Positions 43,437 to 52,788 of a stretch of 64,000 nucleotides of DNA are shown here, piece after piece. The notes beneath the pieces were generated by a model. It searched no databases, was not told the DNA's origin, and worked only from the letters and a program-made list of their open reading frames with translations. Numbering within the stretch: the stretch's first letter is position 1; the number at the start of each line of letters is the position of its first letter. The translations under genes and the position numbers were made by a program. This DNA comes from QKTW01 sp052161885. Lineage in GTDB: Bacteria; Bacteroidota; Bacteroidia; Chitinophagales; Chitinophagaceae. The DNA lies in the NCBI GenBank assembly GCA_052161885.1, contig CP197396.1:1612001-1676000 (forward strand), read 5' to 3'.

Positions 43437-43787
43437 AGATTTTAAGCGCTTAAGTTATTGACATATTTCAATACAAACACTCAGCCCCCAAACGGGCCGG
43501 ACCAGTGCATCACAAAATACGCTGCGCTGCATACCCAAAGGCCTGCACATCGTTTTTTCACAACGCTGTCTGAAATATCTTACCTGTGCATAAGAATATA
43601 TGTAGCATAGCCAGGCTAACGGACGAACACAGTATTTATTATCCCGCTATTGCTTACAATAACCAGTCTACTCCTAAGCAGGTTCCTGATTTTAATGAAG
43701 AGAAAGAAGGGAATGGCAGGAAGTAAGTTATAAGCAATAATGAAAGCGGCCGCTGTTTCATTAACACATAAAACTACCTGGTACGGT
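43437..43787. other. Gene-free stretch between the IS and the XRE gene
   Basis: About 350 bases with no convincing gene, hairpin terminator or promoter. The first bases (TTTTAAGCGCTTAAG) contain the short palindrome CTTAAG/AAGCGCTT next to the IS target site. Otherwise I see nothing in it. Confidence 0.5.
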
Positions 43788-44183
43788 TCACGATCGTGCA
43801 CTCATCCGCTGTACGGGCGGCAGGCAGGCATTCCGCTGCTGCACCAGGGTGGTGAGCAATGCCTTCACGTCTGCAATATCGCTCCCCATTTTCCCGAGCG
43901 TGTCATTAAGTTTCTGAGGTGTCATGTATTCCGTTGCCTGCCCTTCCAGCATTTTCCGGACTTCCTCAGCATTCTCCAGTTGTTCTACGGTCAGGTGCAA
44001 CTTTGTTGCTATTACCTGGAGCATGTCTTCATGAATCTTGCCGCCGTTCTCAACTTTTGAGAGCCAGGTCCGTGATTTGTTCACTTTTTCGGCAAGATGC
44101 TCCTGCGTGAGATCAAAAAACTTACGCAGGCTCTTAATGTTTTCCCCGATTGCGGGGTTGATACCTGTTTTTGCTTTTGCCAT
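43788..44183 (-). CDS. XRE-family helix-turn-helix regulator
   Basis: A 131-residue regulator. Residues ~10-65 are a Cro/C1-type HTH: IGENIKSLRKFFDLTQEHLAEKVNKSRTWLSKVENG. The rest forms a helical tail (ENAEEVRKMLEGQ ... MGSDIADVKALLTTLVQQ) that may dimerise. The protein starts at ATG 44183 with MAKAKTGINPAIG. Upstream (44215-44240) are several copies of TGACA and at 44286 a 9-bp inverted repeat, either of which could be its operator. The gene stands alone beside an insertion element. What it controls is unknown. Confidence 0.82.
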   Translation of the reverse strand: MAKAKTGINPAIGENIKSLRKFFDLTQEHLAEKVNKSRTWLSKVENGGKIHEDMLQVIATKLHLTVEQLENAEEVRKMLEGQATEYMTPQKLNDTLGKMGSDIADVKALLTTLVQQRNACLPPVQRMSARS

Positions 44184-44212
44184 GACTGCAAGGGACGAAA
44201 AAGATCATTTTC

Positions 44213-44238
44213 ATTTTGACACTTATTTGACATAATGA
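44213..44238. promoter_or_regulatory. Clustered TGACA/TGTCA motifs upstream of the XRE gene
   Basis: TTTTGACACTTATTTGACATAATGACA carries three same-direction TGACA words within about 25 bases, 30-55 bases ahead of the XRE start. More TGACA or GACA words follow in the A/T-rich stretch up to 44410. The pattern could be an operator array, but the A/T-rich background makes chance repeats likely. Confidence 0.3.
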
Positions 44239-44285
44239 CAAATTTTGAATAGAAAATGAAACAACATTCGCAATAACATAAACAT

Positions 44286-44308
44286 AATAAATTGAAATAC
44301 AATTTATT
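44286..44308. repeat. 9-bp inverted repeat AATAAATTG-N5-CAATTTATT
   Basis: Perfect arms around AAATA in the 411-base gap 44184-44594 between the XRE and purM genes. It lies about 100 bases upstream of the XRE start and could be an operator. The gap otherwise holds the TGACA cluster and the purM -7 element. Confidence 0.4.
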
Positions 44309-44563
44309 AATACAAAATCAAGTCATTGACACAGTGCGACACAAAAAGACATAAAAAATTCTTTTAGAAAGCACATAATGACAAAAAGGAAAACAAAGCA
44401 GACATTTTAACCATACCATCCTGATTCAGTTAAAACCCTTTTGCATCAAGGCTTTCCGTTAATTTCAGGCACCAGAACGGACGGTGCAATAACAGACATT
44501 CCGAAACTATGTCAGAATGCCAATTAACCGGCAGACACTTTAACCAGTTAGCCAATTACCGAT

Positions 44564-44571
44564 TATCTTTG
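44564..44571 (+). promoter_or_regulatory. Probable -7 element of purM (TATCTTTG)
   Basis: An exact TAnnTTTG match 23 bases before the purM ATG. No TTTG is found 19 bases upstream, so only the -7 half is supported. Confidence 0.5.
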
Positions 44572-44594
44572 CGGTTCATTTTCCATTACTACTG

Positions 44595-45767
44595 ATGTCT
44601 GACAATAACCGTTACAATCTGCGTGGCGTATCTGCCCAGAAAGAAGATGTGCACAAAGCCATTTCCAAACTGGACAAAGGCCTTTATCCTAATGCATTCT
44701 GCAAGATCTACCCCGATTACTGGGGCAATGATCCGGAATACTGTAACCTGATGCATGCAGATGGCGCCGGCACCAAATCTTCGCTGGCTTACATGTACTG
44801 GAAGGAAACCGGCGACCTCAGCGTATGGAAAGGTATTGCCATCGACTCCATTGTAATGAACATCGACGATCTGCTGTGCGTAGGCGCAACCGGTCCGTTC
44901 ACATATTCTTCCACTATCGGGAGAAATAAGAACCTCATTCCGGGCGAAGTTATTTCCGAGATCATCAATGGCACACAATCCTATTTCGACAGACTGAAGG
45001 AATACGGCATTGACGTAATGCTGATGGGCGGCGAAACTGCAGACGTAGGCGACCTTGTGCGCACGGTGATCGTAGACGGCACTATGGCCTGCCGCATGCG
45101 CCGCGACAAACTGGTTACCACAGAAAAAATGCAGCCGGGCGATGTGGTGGTTTCCCTGGCCAGCTACGGACAGGCTACTTATGAAGATGAATATAACAGC
45201 GGCATGGGCAGCAACGGACTTACCAGCGCCCGCCATGAAATGCTGAAAAAAGAATACAAAACAAAATACCCGGAAAGCACTGATCCTAACCTGCCGGACG
45301 AAGTGGTATACAACGGCAGCTACAGCCTTACAGATGCCACAGAAACACCGCTGAACGTAGGAAAGATGATCCTCTCGCCTACCCGTACTTATGCACCGGT
45401 GGTATTGCAGGTACTGCAACAGCATTTTGACAAAATACACGGCATTATCCATTGCAGCGGCGGCGGCCAGAGCAAATGCCTGCATTATCTGCCTGCTCCT
45501 TTGCGTGTAGTTAAAAACAACCTGCTGCCAGTTCCTCCCCTGTTCCGCATGATACAGGAATCTGCCGGCACCGACTGGAAGGAAATGTACCAGGTATTTA
45601 ACATGGGCCAGCGTCTCGAAATATTTACAGATAAGGAAACTGCAGCAGCTATTGTCGCCATTTCACAATCATTTGGCATCGATGCACAGATATCCGGATA
45701 CGTGGAAGCAGCCGAACAGAAAGAAGTAGTGATAGAAACTGCAAACGGAAATTTTATTTACCGATAG
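44595..45767 (+). CDS. purM: Phosphoribosylformylglycinamidine cyclo-ligase (AIR synthase)
   Basis: A 390-residue PurM of the longer Bacteroidota type. It converts FGAM to AIR with ATP in purine biosynthesis, in the cytosol. HADGAGTKSSLAYMYWKETG is the conserved N-terminal motif, VMNIDDLLCVGATGPF the metal/nucleotide region, and LMGGETADVGDLVRT the hallmark of the family. The C-terminal half has GIIHCSGGGQSKCLHYL and FNMGQRLEIF. It is a single-gene unit with a -7 element at 44564 and a very strong terminator at 45793. Confidence 0.95.
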   Translation: MSDNNRYNLRGVSAQKEDVHKAISKLDKGLYPNAFCKIYPDYWGNDPEYCNLMHADGAGTKSSLAYMYWKETGDLSVWKGIAIDSIVMNIDDLLCVGATGPFTYSSTIGRNKNLIPGEVISEIINGTQSYFDRLKEYGIDVMLMGGETADVGDLVRTVIVDGTMACRMRRDKLVTTEKMQPGDVVVSLASYGQATYEDEYNSGMGSNGLTSARHEMLKKEYKTKYPESTDPNLPDEVVYNGSYSLTDATETPLNVGKMILSPTRTYAPVVLQVLQQHFDKIHGIIHCSGGGQSKCLHYLPAPLRVVKNNLLPVPPLFRMIQESAGTDWKEMYQVFNMGQRLEIFTDKETAAAIVAISQSFGIDAQISGYVEAAEQKEVVIETANGNFIYR

Positions 45768-45792
45768 GGGTAAACCCACATTTTTGCGTCAT

Positions 45793-45843
45793 ACGTACGA
45801 AGCACAGCAACAAAACAATATAGCTGTGCTTCGTACGTTTTTT
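45793..45843 (+). terminator. Rho-independent terminator of purM
   Basis: ACGTACGAAGCACAGC (45793-45808) pairs perfectly over 16 bp with 45823-45838 and is followed by TTTTT. It ends 19 bases before the next ATG. Confidence 0.93.
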
Positions 45844-45861
45844 ATTTGCAAAACTGAGTAC

Positions 45862-46713
45862 ATGATACTGAAGAAAACTCTATTGGCAGCGTTATTGATT
45901 TTTACAGGCACCGCCGTAAATGCACAGGACAAGATCATTAAAAAGAATGGCGATGTGATCAATGCCCGGGTTAAAGAAATAGGCATGCGGACTGTAACCT
46001 ACAAAAGATATGACAATCCTGATGGCCCCGACTTTGTGATCAACAGGAATGAAATAGACCTGGTACGCTTTGAAAACGGCACCGAAGAACATATGACACG
46101 CAATTTCCGTGAACGCCATGGCATCAGGGCCGATTATAAAGACCGCAATGGACAGACCTATGGACGTAATATTCTTTCGCTGGCACCTGTGCAGTTTACC
46201 AATACCAGTGTGATGGGGGTGGGCCTGCATTACGAGCGTATACTTGACAAGCGGGGCATCTTCAGCCTGTACGTACCGCTGGCGTATTCTTTCAAGAACA
46301 GCAGTTATTACGATTACAATGTGTACAATTCTGTAAATGAACAGCGGAGCGCATTCTGGGCATATCCGGGTGTAAAATTCTACCCTACAGGCAGCAACCG
46401 CAAAGTGAGCTATGCCGCCGGTGCCTGCTTTGCCATAGGAGCCGGCAACGTACCTGTCCGTCGCTCTGTGTATGATCCTAACACGCAGACGTATATTACA
46501 GAACGTACCAATAAGGACTTCTTCCAGATGGGTGTAATGGTAAACAGCTCGCTGAATATACAGCCCACACCGCATGTATACCTGGGTGTAGAGCTGGGCC
46601 TGGGCATTCCTTATATTCAGAATGACAACTCAGATAGCTACGATAACCGGTCTTTTAATTATTCAGATGAACCGTTGGTGCAGTTCAATTTCAAGATTGG
46701 TTACCGTTTTTAA
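45862..46713 (+). CDS. Outer-membrane beta-barrel-like exported protein
   Basis: A 283-residue protein with signal peptide MILKKTLLAALLIFTGTAVNAQ. The start at 45862 is chosen because the longer frame (TTG 45784) would read through the purM terminator. An N-terminal segment DKIIKKNGDVINARVKEIG ... VTYKRYDNPDGP is common in Bacteroidota exported proteins and sits before the barrel. Alternating aromatic strands (VGLHYERIL, YVPLAYSFKNS, AYPGVKFYP, VYLGVELGLGIPYI) end in FNFKIGYRF, a typical outer-membrane barrel C-terminus with terminal Phe. Function is unknown. Confidence 0.78.
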   Translation: MILKKTLLAALLIFTGTAVNAQDKIIKKNGDVINARVKEIGMRTVTYKRYDNPDGPDFVINRNEIDLVRFENGTEEHMTRNFRERHGIRADYKDRNGQTYGRNILSLAPVQFTNTSVMGVGLHYERILDKRGIFSLYVPLAYSFKNSSYYDYNVYNSVNEQRSAFWAYPGVKFYPTGSNRKVSYAAGACFAIGAGNVPVRRSVYDPNTQTYITERTNKDFFQMGVMVNSSLNIQPTPHVYLGVELGLGIPYIQNDNSDSYDNRSFNYSDEPLVQFNFKIGYRF

Positions 46714-46758
46714 AAGCAACAATAGAAGTACTATCGTTTTTACAGCAAGAATAAAATG

Positions 46759-46786
46759 AATAAAGCCGCTCAAGAGCGGCTTTATT
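46759..46786. terminator. Bidirectional terminator between the barrel gene and tRNA-Lys
   Basis: AATAAAGCCGCT (46759-46770) and AGCGGCTTTATT (46775-46786) form a perfect 12-bp stem with loop CAAG. Flanking A/T runs let it serve both the plus-strand barrel gene and the minus-strand tRNA. Confidence 0.88.
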
Positions 46787-46792
46787 TGTCAG

Positions 46793-46865
<73 letters not shown>

Positions 46866-46919
46866 TTGCTTTGGGGAAACAAATCTAATGATTGATCTCC
46901 AGACTGTAAACAGTTTTTA

Positions 46920-48194
46920 TCAGATTTTCCATTCTGTAATCTGGTTCACCCATTCCGGGCGGAAGGAAGTCTGCAGTTTGATGTAATTATCTGTATAACC
47001 TTCCATCATACCGTTCTTCTCCGCACTTTCCCACAATACTTTTCTCGTTTCGCCCGCATGCTGTGCCGTGAAATACTGCATTTTCTGGTATGAAAGATTG
47101 CGCAGCAGCTTATTCCGCTCATGGCGCTTTTCTACAGGCACTACAGGCTGTATCTCCAGCGCGAGCGTATTAGGTCTTTCGGAGTACGTAAATACATGCA
47201 GGTAAGAAATATCAAGACTATGCAGAAAATCGAAAGTCTCTTTAAAATCCTCATCACTTTCTGAAGGAAAACCTACAATCACATCTACACCAATGCAGCA
47301 ATGCGGCATCACTTCCTTTATCATTGCTACACGTTCCGCATACAATTCCCTGCGGTAACGGCGGCGCATCAGGCCCAGCATTTTATTGCTGCCGCTCTGC
47401 AGCGGTATATGAAAGTGCGGCATAAACTTCTGCGATTGCGACACAAAACGTATGATGTCCTCGCTCAGCAGATTGGGCTCAATTGATGATATCCGGAAAC
47501 GCTCAATGCCTTTTGCTTTATCCAGCTCCTGCACGAGGTCATAAAAATTCTCTTCACGGGTACGGCCACCAATGTTGCCTTTGCCGAAATCGCCAAGGTT
47601 TACACCGGTCAGTACCACTTCTTTTACATTCTGATCCTGCAGTTCCTTTACCCTTTCCAGCACGCCGGCAATACTGTCACTACGGCTATGTCCGCGGGCC
47701 AGCGGTATGGTGCAGAAACTGCAGTTGTAATCGCAGCCGTCCTGTACTTTCAGAAAGGTACGGGTACGGTCACTATGCGAATAAGCGGCATTGAAACCAT
47801 TTACATCCTCAATATCACAGGAGCAGACTTTGGCACTGTCGCCTTTTACCAGGTCCTGAAGGTGTTTGGTAATATTAAATTTCTCTGCTGCGCCCAAAAC
47901 CAGGTCCACGCCTTCTATAGATGCGATCTCCTCCGGCTTCAGCTGCGCATAGCAGCCGGTGATCACCACCAGCGACGCCGGCGACCTGCGCTGGATACGC
48001 CGTACGATCTGCCGGCATTCCTTATCTGCATTATCGGTTACGGAGCAGGTATTGATCACATACACATCCGCTTCTTCCTCAAAATCTTTCTTTACAAAGC
48101 CATCCGCTTCGAGCATACGACTCAGGGTCGATGTCTCGGAGTAGTTGAGCTTACAGCCCAGTGTATGGAATGCTACCGTTTTATTTTGTGACAT
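46920..48194 (-). CDS. mtaB: tRNA t6A37 methylthiotransferase MtaB
   Basis: A 424-residue radical-SAM methylthiotransferase. The N-terminal UPF0004 domain has its three cluster cysteines in LGCKLNYSE, INTCSVTD and TGCYAQ. The radical-SAM CxxxCxxC is in DGCDYNCSFCTIPLARG. The C-terminal TRAM-like part follows. TLGCKLNYSE (rather than FGCQMN) separates MtaB from MiaB. It adds methylthio to t6A37 of tRNAs reading ANN codons; tRNA-Lys is a known target in Bacillus subtilis (YqeV). A tRNA-Lys gene lies just downstream, which fits. Cytosolic. Confidence 0.94.
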   Translation of the reverse strand: MSQNKTVAFHTLGCKLNYSETSTLSRMLEADGFVKKDFEEEADVYVINTCSVTDNADKECRQIVRRIQRRSPASLVVITGCYAQLKPEEIASIEGVDLVLGAAEKFNITKHLQDLVKGDSAKVCSCDIEDVNGFNAAYSHSDRTRTFLKVQDGCDYNCSFCTIPLARGHSRSDSIAGVLERVKELQDQNVKEVVLTGVNLGDFGKGNIGGRTREENFYDLVQELDKAKGIERFRISSIEPNLLSEDIIRFVSQSQKFMPHFHIPLQSGSNKMLGLMRRRYRRELYAERVAMIKEVMPHCCIGVDVIVGFPSESDEDFKETFDFLHSLDISYLHVFTYSERPNTLALEIQPVVPVEKRHERNKLLRNLSYQKMQYFTAQHAGETRKVLWESAEKNGMMEGYTDNYIKLQTSFRPEWVNQITEWKI

Positions 48195-48338
48195 GAGGGC
48201 GCGAATTTACGGATTATTCAGCTTTTTCAGGAAAAATGCATCCCCGGTCACACAGAAAATGCCGGAAATACCTACACCTGACCATGCTATACTTTTTGTT
48301 ATACATTACCAGGAAGTACATACGGCATATCTTTTTCG

Positions 48339-48346
48339 TATATTTG
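48339..48346 (+). promoter_or_regulatory. Candidate -7 element upstream of the TPR kinase-like gene
   Basis: TATATTTG is an exact TAnnTTTG match 85 bases before the ATG at 48432. No properly spaced TTTG is present upstream, so confidence is low. Confidence 0.35.
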
Positions 48347-48431
48347 AAGGGTATCTGCATAGCCTAAAAAGTAGGTAAGTCATAAAACCACTCGTATAAC
48401 CCACATTCATCAGAAGCTACATTTATGATTT

Positions 48432-50480
48432 ATGCAAAAACCACGATTAGATTTATACGGTCTGCTCTTTATGCTTCTGCTGGTTTTGCCGGGCATGCTC
48501 CGGGCCCAGATGAGCGATCATTTATACAATCAGCTTCCGCCGGAACTGAAGCCAGCAAATCAACAATCTCCCACACAATTTGAAATACGAAGAATTTTTG
48601 CTTTCATTGACCGTTTTGCATCACACGACGATACTGCCGGTGTCCGTGAGCTGGATACATTGGCAGCAAGATTAGAGCGTGAACCGGCCGCCAATCTTGA
48701 TGCCAAAATCAGCAACCTGATATGCCTTGGCAACTACCGCGTGATATTCCGGAATATCGGTTCCAGGGAAGGTGAATGGGTACCTTATGATAAACAGGTA
48801 ATAAAGCTTGCCGGGAATGACCCTGCTTTTTTTACCAGGGTATCTGCTGCCCATATACAAATAAGTCATTATTATACCAATGCCGGCCAATATGAAACTG
48901 CGCTGGAAGAATGTTTTACGGCGCTCGATTATTCAAAACGCACAAATGATTCCCCGTCCATATCCGCTATATACGGATCTGTTACCGAGATATATGCAAA
49001 CCTGTCTTTGTATAAACAGGCACTGGAATATGATGAAATGTCCCGTCAGTATCTAAGTTCTGTAGATGTTGCGAATGGAAGAACAGAAATAAACCGCATC
49101 GACAATTATGGCGTAAGAGCAGAGCTTTTTCTCGACTGGTATCATCTCGAAAAGAAAAAAGCATTTGCTGATTCCGCGCTCGCCTACATCCGCAAGATTC
49201 CGCTCACCGGAGAACATGCCGGCTGGTGGCAGGAATTGTACCATTACAACATGGGCAAATATTATTTTGAAATGCAGGATTACCCGCTGGCGCTCAGCGA
49301 AATGGGCTTGTCTCTTGCTTTCGAAGATTACTACAAAGACCTTCACGACACCAAAGAACTCATCCGTAATATATGCCTGCTCAAAACCGGCAGAGCAAAA
49401 CAAGCAATAGACAGCATCGTTAATAATCCAGACCTGAACAAAGATCCTGCTCTGGCTGTTACGGCCTACGATGCACTATACCAGCACGCAAAAGAAAATA
49501 ACGACGCTGTTGCTGCCCTGAATTTCTATCAGCTTGCCCGGGAATACAAGGACTCAGCTGCCATTTTACTGCACCGCGGTAAAGTATTGGAAGTTTCGCA
49601 GAAGTATGATGTAAAACAGAAACAGAGTGAAATAAACATGCTTTCACTCAAAAATACTGCACAGACAAAAGCGCGGAATTCTATACTGGTAGGTGTTACA
49701 TCTGTAATCTTCCTCTTGCTTACTATTGTCGCTATGCTCTATGGTCTTGGTAAAAGAAGAAAGATCAGGTCGCTGAAGATGAAACAGGCACTGGAAGAAG
49801 AACAGCAGAAGGTTGAAATCTTCCTGGACAGACAGGAGCAAAAAATAAACGAGGCAAAAGAAAATGCAGTCACTGCACAACGGAAAAAAGTTTCGCAGGA
49901 TCTTAATAACGGACTAAGCAGTACACTTGCAGCTTTAAGATATTACATTAATGATCTGCAGCAATACGGAGCAGATGAAAAAGAGAGAAATACGCTAAAG
50001 GATATCGAACAGAAAGTAAATGGTATTTACACACAGGCACAGGAATATATGCACAGCCTGTATAAAGGAAATGATACACCGGTCGCCGATCTGCCGGCTT
50101 TTCTTGATGAGCTGAGTGAAAGATTTTCCAGTACCCGGGGGTTCAGAGTAAAACTTCAGGCCGATACAGATCAGCTTGCCATGGAACTGGACATCTTTCA
50201 GCAAACGCAGCTGTACTTTATCATAAAAGAAGCTATTACCAATACTATGAAGCATGCGCAGGCAACCCAGATAACAATATCTGTTCTTATCACCGGAGAC
50301 ATCTGCTCTTTCAGCATAGGAGACAACGGCATAGGCATGGGTAAAGAAAAAGAGAAAGGCCTTGGTATGGACAGCATGGCAAACCGTGTAGAGCAATTGC
50401 ACGGACAATACAGGGTAGAATCCGGTGCTGCCGGCACCTATATAACAGGTTCTTTTCCACTGGATCAAATGGCCGCATAA
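48432..50480 (+). CDS. TPR sensor kinase-like protein lacking the phosphoacceptor His
   Basis: A 682-residue membrane protein. A signal peptide (LLFMLLLVLPGMLRAQ) precedes TPR-like helical repeats (YETALEECFTALDYS; YKQALEYDEMSRQYL), a transmembrane helix (ILVGVTSVIFLLLTIVAMLYGL), a coiled coil and a NarX-type (HisKA_3) dimerisation helix. That helix reads RKKVSQDLNNGLSSTLAAL, where family members have DLHDG: the phosphoacceptor His is Asn492 and the next Asp is Asn493. The ATPase domain looks intact (KEAITNTMKHA, GDNGIGMG, GLGMDSM). No response regulator gene is adjacent. It probably binds ATP but cannot phosphorylate itself in the usual way. Sensing or scaffolding is a guess. Confidence 0.85.
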   Translation: MQKPRLDLYGLLFMLLLVLPGMLRAQMSDHLYNQLPPELKPANQQSPTQFEIRRIFAFIDRFASHDDTAGVRELDTLAARLEREPAANLDAKISNLICLGNYRVIFRNIGSREGEWVPYDKQVIKLAGNDPAFFTRVSAAHIQISHYYTNAGQYETALEECFTALDYSKRTNDSPSISAIYGSVTEIYANLSLYKQALEYDEMSRQYLSSVDVANGRTEINRIDNYGVRAELFLDWYHLEKKKAFADSALAYIRKIPLTGEHAGWWQELYHYNMGKYYFEMQDYPLALSEMGLSLAFEDYYKDLHDTKELIRNICLLKTGRAKQAIDSIVNNPDLNKDPALAVTAYDALYQHAKENNDAVAALNFYQLAREYKDSAAILLHRGKVLEVSQKYDVKQKQSEINMLSLKNTAQTKARNSILVGVTSVIFLLLTIVAMLYGLGKRRKIRSLKMKQALEEEQQKVEIFLDRQEQKINEAKENAVTAQRKKVSQDLNNGLSSTLAALRYYINDLQQYGADEKERNTLKDIEQKVNGIYTQAQEYMHSLYKGNDTPVADLPAFLDELSERFSSTRGFRVKLQADTDQLAMELDIFQQTQLYFIIKEAITNTMKHAQATQITISVLITGDICSFSIGDNGIGMGKEKEKGLGMDSMANRVEQLHGQYRVESGAAGTYITGSFPLDQMAA

Positions 50481-50594
50481 CAGTTACAACACCCGGCGCT
50501 GTTTTCTTTTTATTAAATTCTTTCTTAGGTTTAGAACCGCAAGCGGCATCATATGCAATGAGGCTGCCTATAACAAGAAATCACAGCGGCCATA

Positions 50595-51575
50595 ATGAGT
50601 TTACTCTCCGTATCGGGTATCTACAAGAAAATGCAGGACACATCACTGCAGCAGATTGATTTTACACAAGAAAAATTACAGAAAACTGCTATAGCGGGCG
50701 CTACCGGATCCGGCAAAAGCACCCTGTTGAAAATTATTGCAGGACTGGTGCAGGCCGATGCAGGTGAAATACATTTTGAAGACATAAAAGTTAAAGGTCC
50801 GGAAGAACGCCTGATACCAGGCCAACCAGGCATTGCCTATCTCTCACAACATTTTGAGCTGCGCAACCATCATCGTGTGGAAGAGTTATTGGCTTATGCA
50901 AACGATCTTACAGACGAGGCATCTGAAGAACTGTACAAAGTATGCCGTATTGACTATCTGCTAAAACGCAGGACAGACCAGCTTTCCGGCGGAGAGAAAC
51001 AACGTGTGGCGCTCGCTGTACTCCTCACCCGATCGCCACGCCTGCTGCTGCTCGACGAGCCTTTCTCTAACCTGGATATGATACACCGGGGAGTACTCAA
51101 ATCGGTTATTGACGACCTGGGCACAAGATTGGGCACTACCTGCCTGCTCGTATCGCACGACCCACAGGATGTACTGCCCTGGGCAGACGAACTGCATATT
51201 ATGAAAGATGGCCACATCATACAAAGCGGCAGCCCGGAAGAAATATACCGCAGACCGCAGGAACTTTACACCGCAGGGCTCATGGGGCGTTACAATCTGC
51301 TGAAACCTGCATTGGCGAGAGTTTTCGGCTTTGATGTACAACCGGACAATGACAAGCATGTGTTCATACGCCCGGGAGATTTCACTATTTCACGCGATGC
51401 AAACACGGCTTTTGCAGGAAAAGTAACGCAGGTACTGTTTTCCGGGAGTTATTATGAGCTGGAAGTGCTGCTGCCGGGAAATGCGCTCGTCATTGTAACT
51501 ACTACAGACCGCACTATTACTGTGGGAGACAGCATCACTGTTTCACTGGCGCAGAGAAATGTATGGCATATATAA
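50595..51575 (+). CDS. ABC transporter ATPase (PotA/UgpC-like, TOBE domain)
   Basis: A 326-residue ATPase. Walker A is GATGSGKST, the Q loop is AYLSQHFEL, the signature is QLSGGEKQRVALA, Walker B is LLLLDEPFSNLD and the H loop is LLVSHD. Residues ~235-326 form a TOBE-like regulatory barrel (VFIRPGDFTI ... GKVTQVLFSGSYYELEVLL), as in importers for spermidine, sulfate or sugars. No permease or binding-protein gene lies on either side, so its transport partner must be elsewhere. It may work with unlinked subunits. Substrate unknown. Confidence 0.88.
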   Translation: MSLLSVSGIYKKMQDTSLQQIDFTQEKLQKTAIAGATGSGKSTLLKIIAGLVQADAGEIHFEDIKVKGPEERLIPGQPGIAYLSQHFELRNHHRVEELLAYANDLTDEASEELYKVCRIDYLLKRRTDQLSGGEKQRVALAVLLTRSPRLLLLDEPFSNLDMIHRGVLKSVIDDLGTRLGTTCLLVSHDPQDVLPWADELHIMKDGHIIQSGSPEEIYRRPQELYTAGLMGRYNLLKPALARVFGFDVQPDNDKHVFIRPGDFTISRDANTAFAGKVTQVLFSGSYYELEVLLPGNALVIVTTTDRTITVGDSITVSLAQRNVWHI

Positions 51576-51688
51576 TCTGGCCATGCAATTAATTATCGCA
51601 GATTGTTTGAATTCTATAATTTTCCCTTTGAATTTTATTACAATCAGTTAATGTCTTCTGCCGACATTTGTGCTCAAATAATAAACCA

Positions 51689-52729
51689 ATGATTCAGGCT
51701 AAAGGATATGCAGCGCAAAGCGTAACAACAGATCTCGCTCCGTGGAACTTTGAAAGGCGCGAACTGGGCCCGCACGACGTACAGTTTGATATTTTATACT
51801 GCGGCGTATGCCACTCCGACCTGCACCAGATCCGTGATGAATGGGGCGGCTCCATCTTCCCGATGGTTCCCGGACATGAAATCGTAGGTAAAGTGGTAGC
51901 TGTAGGAGACCATGTTACAAAATTTAAAGTAGGCGACCTTGCCGGCACAGGTTGTCTTGTAGACAGCTGCCAGATCTGCAATAACTGCAAAGACGGCCTC
52001 GAACAATACTGCACGAACGGTAGTGTAGGCACCTACAATGCTATAGGAAAAGACGGCATGCCTACTTATGGCGGCTATTCAAATACAATTGTGGTACGTG
52101 AAGAATTCGTATTGCATATGCCCGGAAACCTGTCACTGGCAGCGGCAGCACCTTTACTTTGCGCAGGTATTACTACCTACTCTCCGCTTAGACACTGGAA
52201 AGTAGGCAAAGGGCATAAACTGGCGGTAGTTGGTCTCGGCGGCCTTGGCCATATGGCAGTGAAATTCGGCGTTGCCTTCGGAGCAGAAGTGACCGTATTG
52301 AGCACATCGCCTTCCAAAGAAGCCGATGCAAAAAAACTCGGTGCACATAATTTTGTGGTAACAACCAACCCCGAACATATCGAAGCTGCAAAAGGTTCTT
52401 TTGATTTCATCATCGATACCGTTTCTGCAACACATGACTACAACTTTTACCTGTCGCTGCTGAAAACAGATGGCGTACAGATTTGCGTTGGTGCGCCGCC
52501 AACCCCGGCAGACATACACGTGTTCAGCCTTATCGGCGGACGTAAAACTCTTGCAGGATCGATGATCGGCGGCCTCCCCGAAACACAGGAAATGCTTGAT
52601 TTCTGCGCAGCCAACAATATCGTCTCAGACATTGAACTAATCGACATCAAAGACATTCACACAGCTTACGACCGTATGCTGAAAGGAGATGTGCGCTATC
52701 GCTTCGTAATAGACATGGCGACATTGTAA
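51689..52729 (+). CDS. Zinc-dependent NAD(P)-alcohol dehydrogenase (CAD/YahK-like)
   Basis: A 346-residue medium-chain dehydrogenase. Catalytic zinc ligands are in CGVCHSDLH and GHEIVGKV. The structural zinc motif is CQICNNCKDGLEQYC. GLGGLGHMAVKFG is the Rossmann loop. CHSDLHQIRDEWG is typical of the cinnamyl-alcohol dehydrogenase group, which reduces a broad range of aldehydes with NADPH. ATG 51689 is chosen over a TTG at 51668. It is a single gene, ended by a hairpin shared with the convergent SDR gene. Detoxification of aldehydes is the likely role. Confidence 0.93.
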   Translation: MIQAKGYAAQSVTTDLAPWNFERRELGPHDVQFDILYCGVCHSDLHQIRDEWGGSIFPMVPGHEIVGKVVAVGDHVTKFKVGDLAGTGCLVDSCQICNNCKDGLEQYCTNGSVGTYNAIGKDGMPTYGGYSNTIVVREEFVLHMPGNLSLAAAAPLLCAGITTYSPLRHWKVGKGHKLAVVGLGGLGHMAVKFGVAFGAEVTVLSTSPSKEADAKKLGAHNFVVTTNPEHIEAAKGSFDFIIDTVSATHDYNFYLSLLKTDGVQICVGAPPTPADIHVFSLIGGRKTLAGSMIGGLPETQEMLDFCAANNIVSDIELIDIKDIHTAYDRMLKGDVRYRFVIDMATL

Positions 52730-52788
52730 ACATATTTCCCGGTATCTACCAGATCATGTTTGCTCATTGATACACAGATTTTGATAAT

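Noticed and set aside
43616..43801. 61-codon minus-strand frame beside the XRE gene
   Set aside because: Short, no motif, overlaps the XRE end; taken as chance.
44589..45485. 298-codon frame antisense to purM
   Set aside because: Entirely opposite a highly conserved gene; His/Cys-rich translation without family resemblance.
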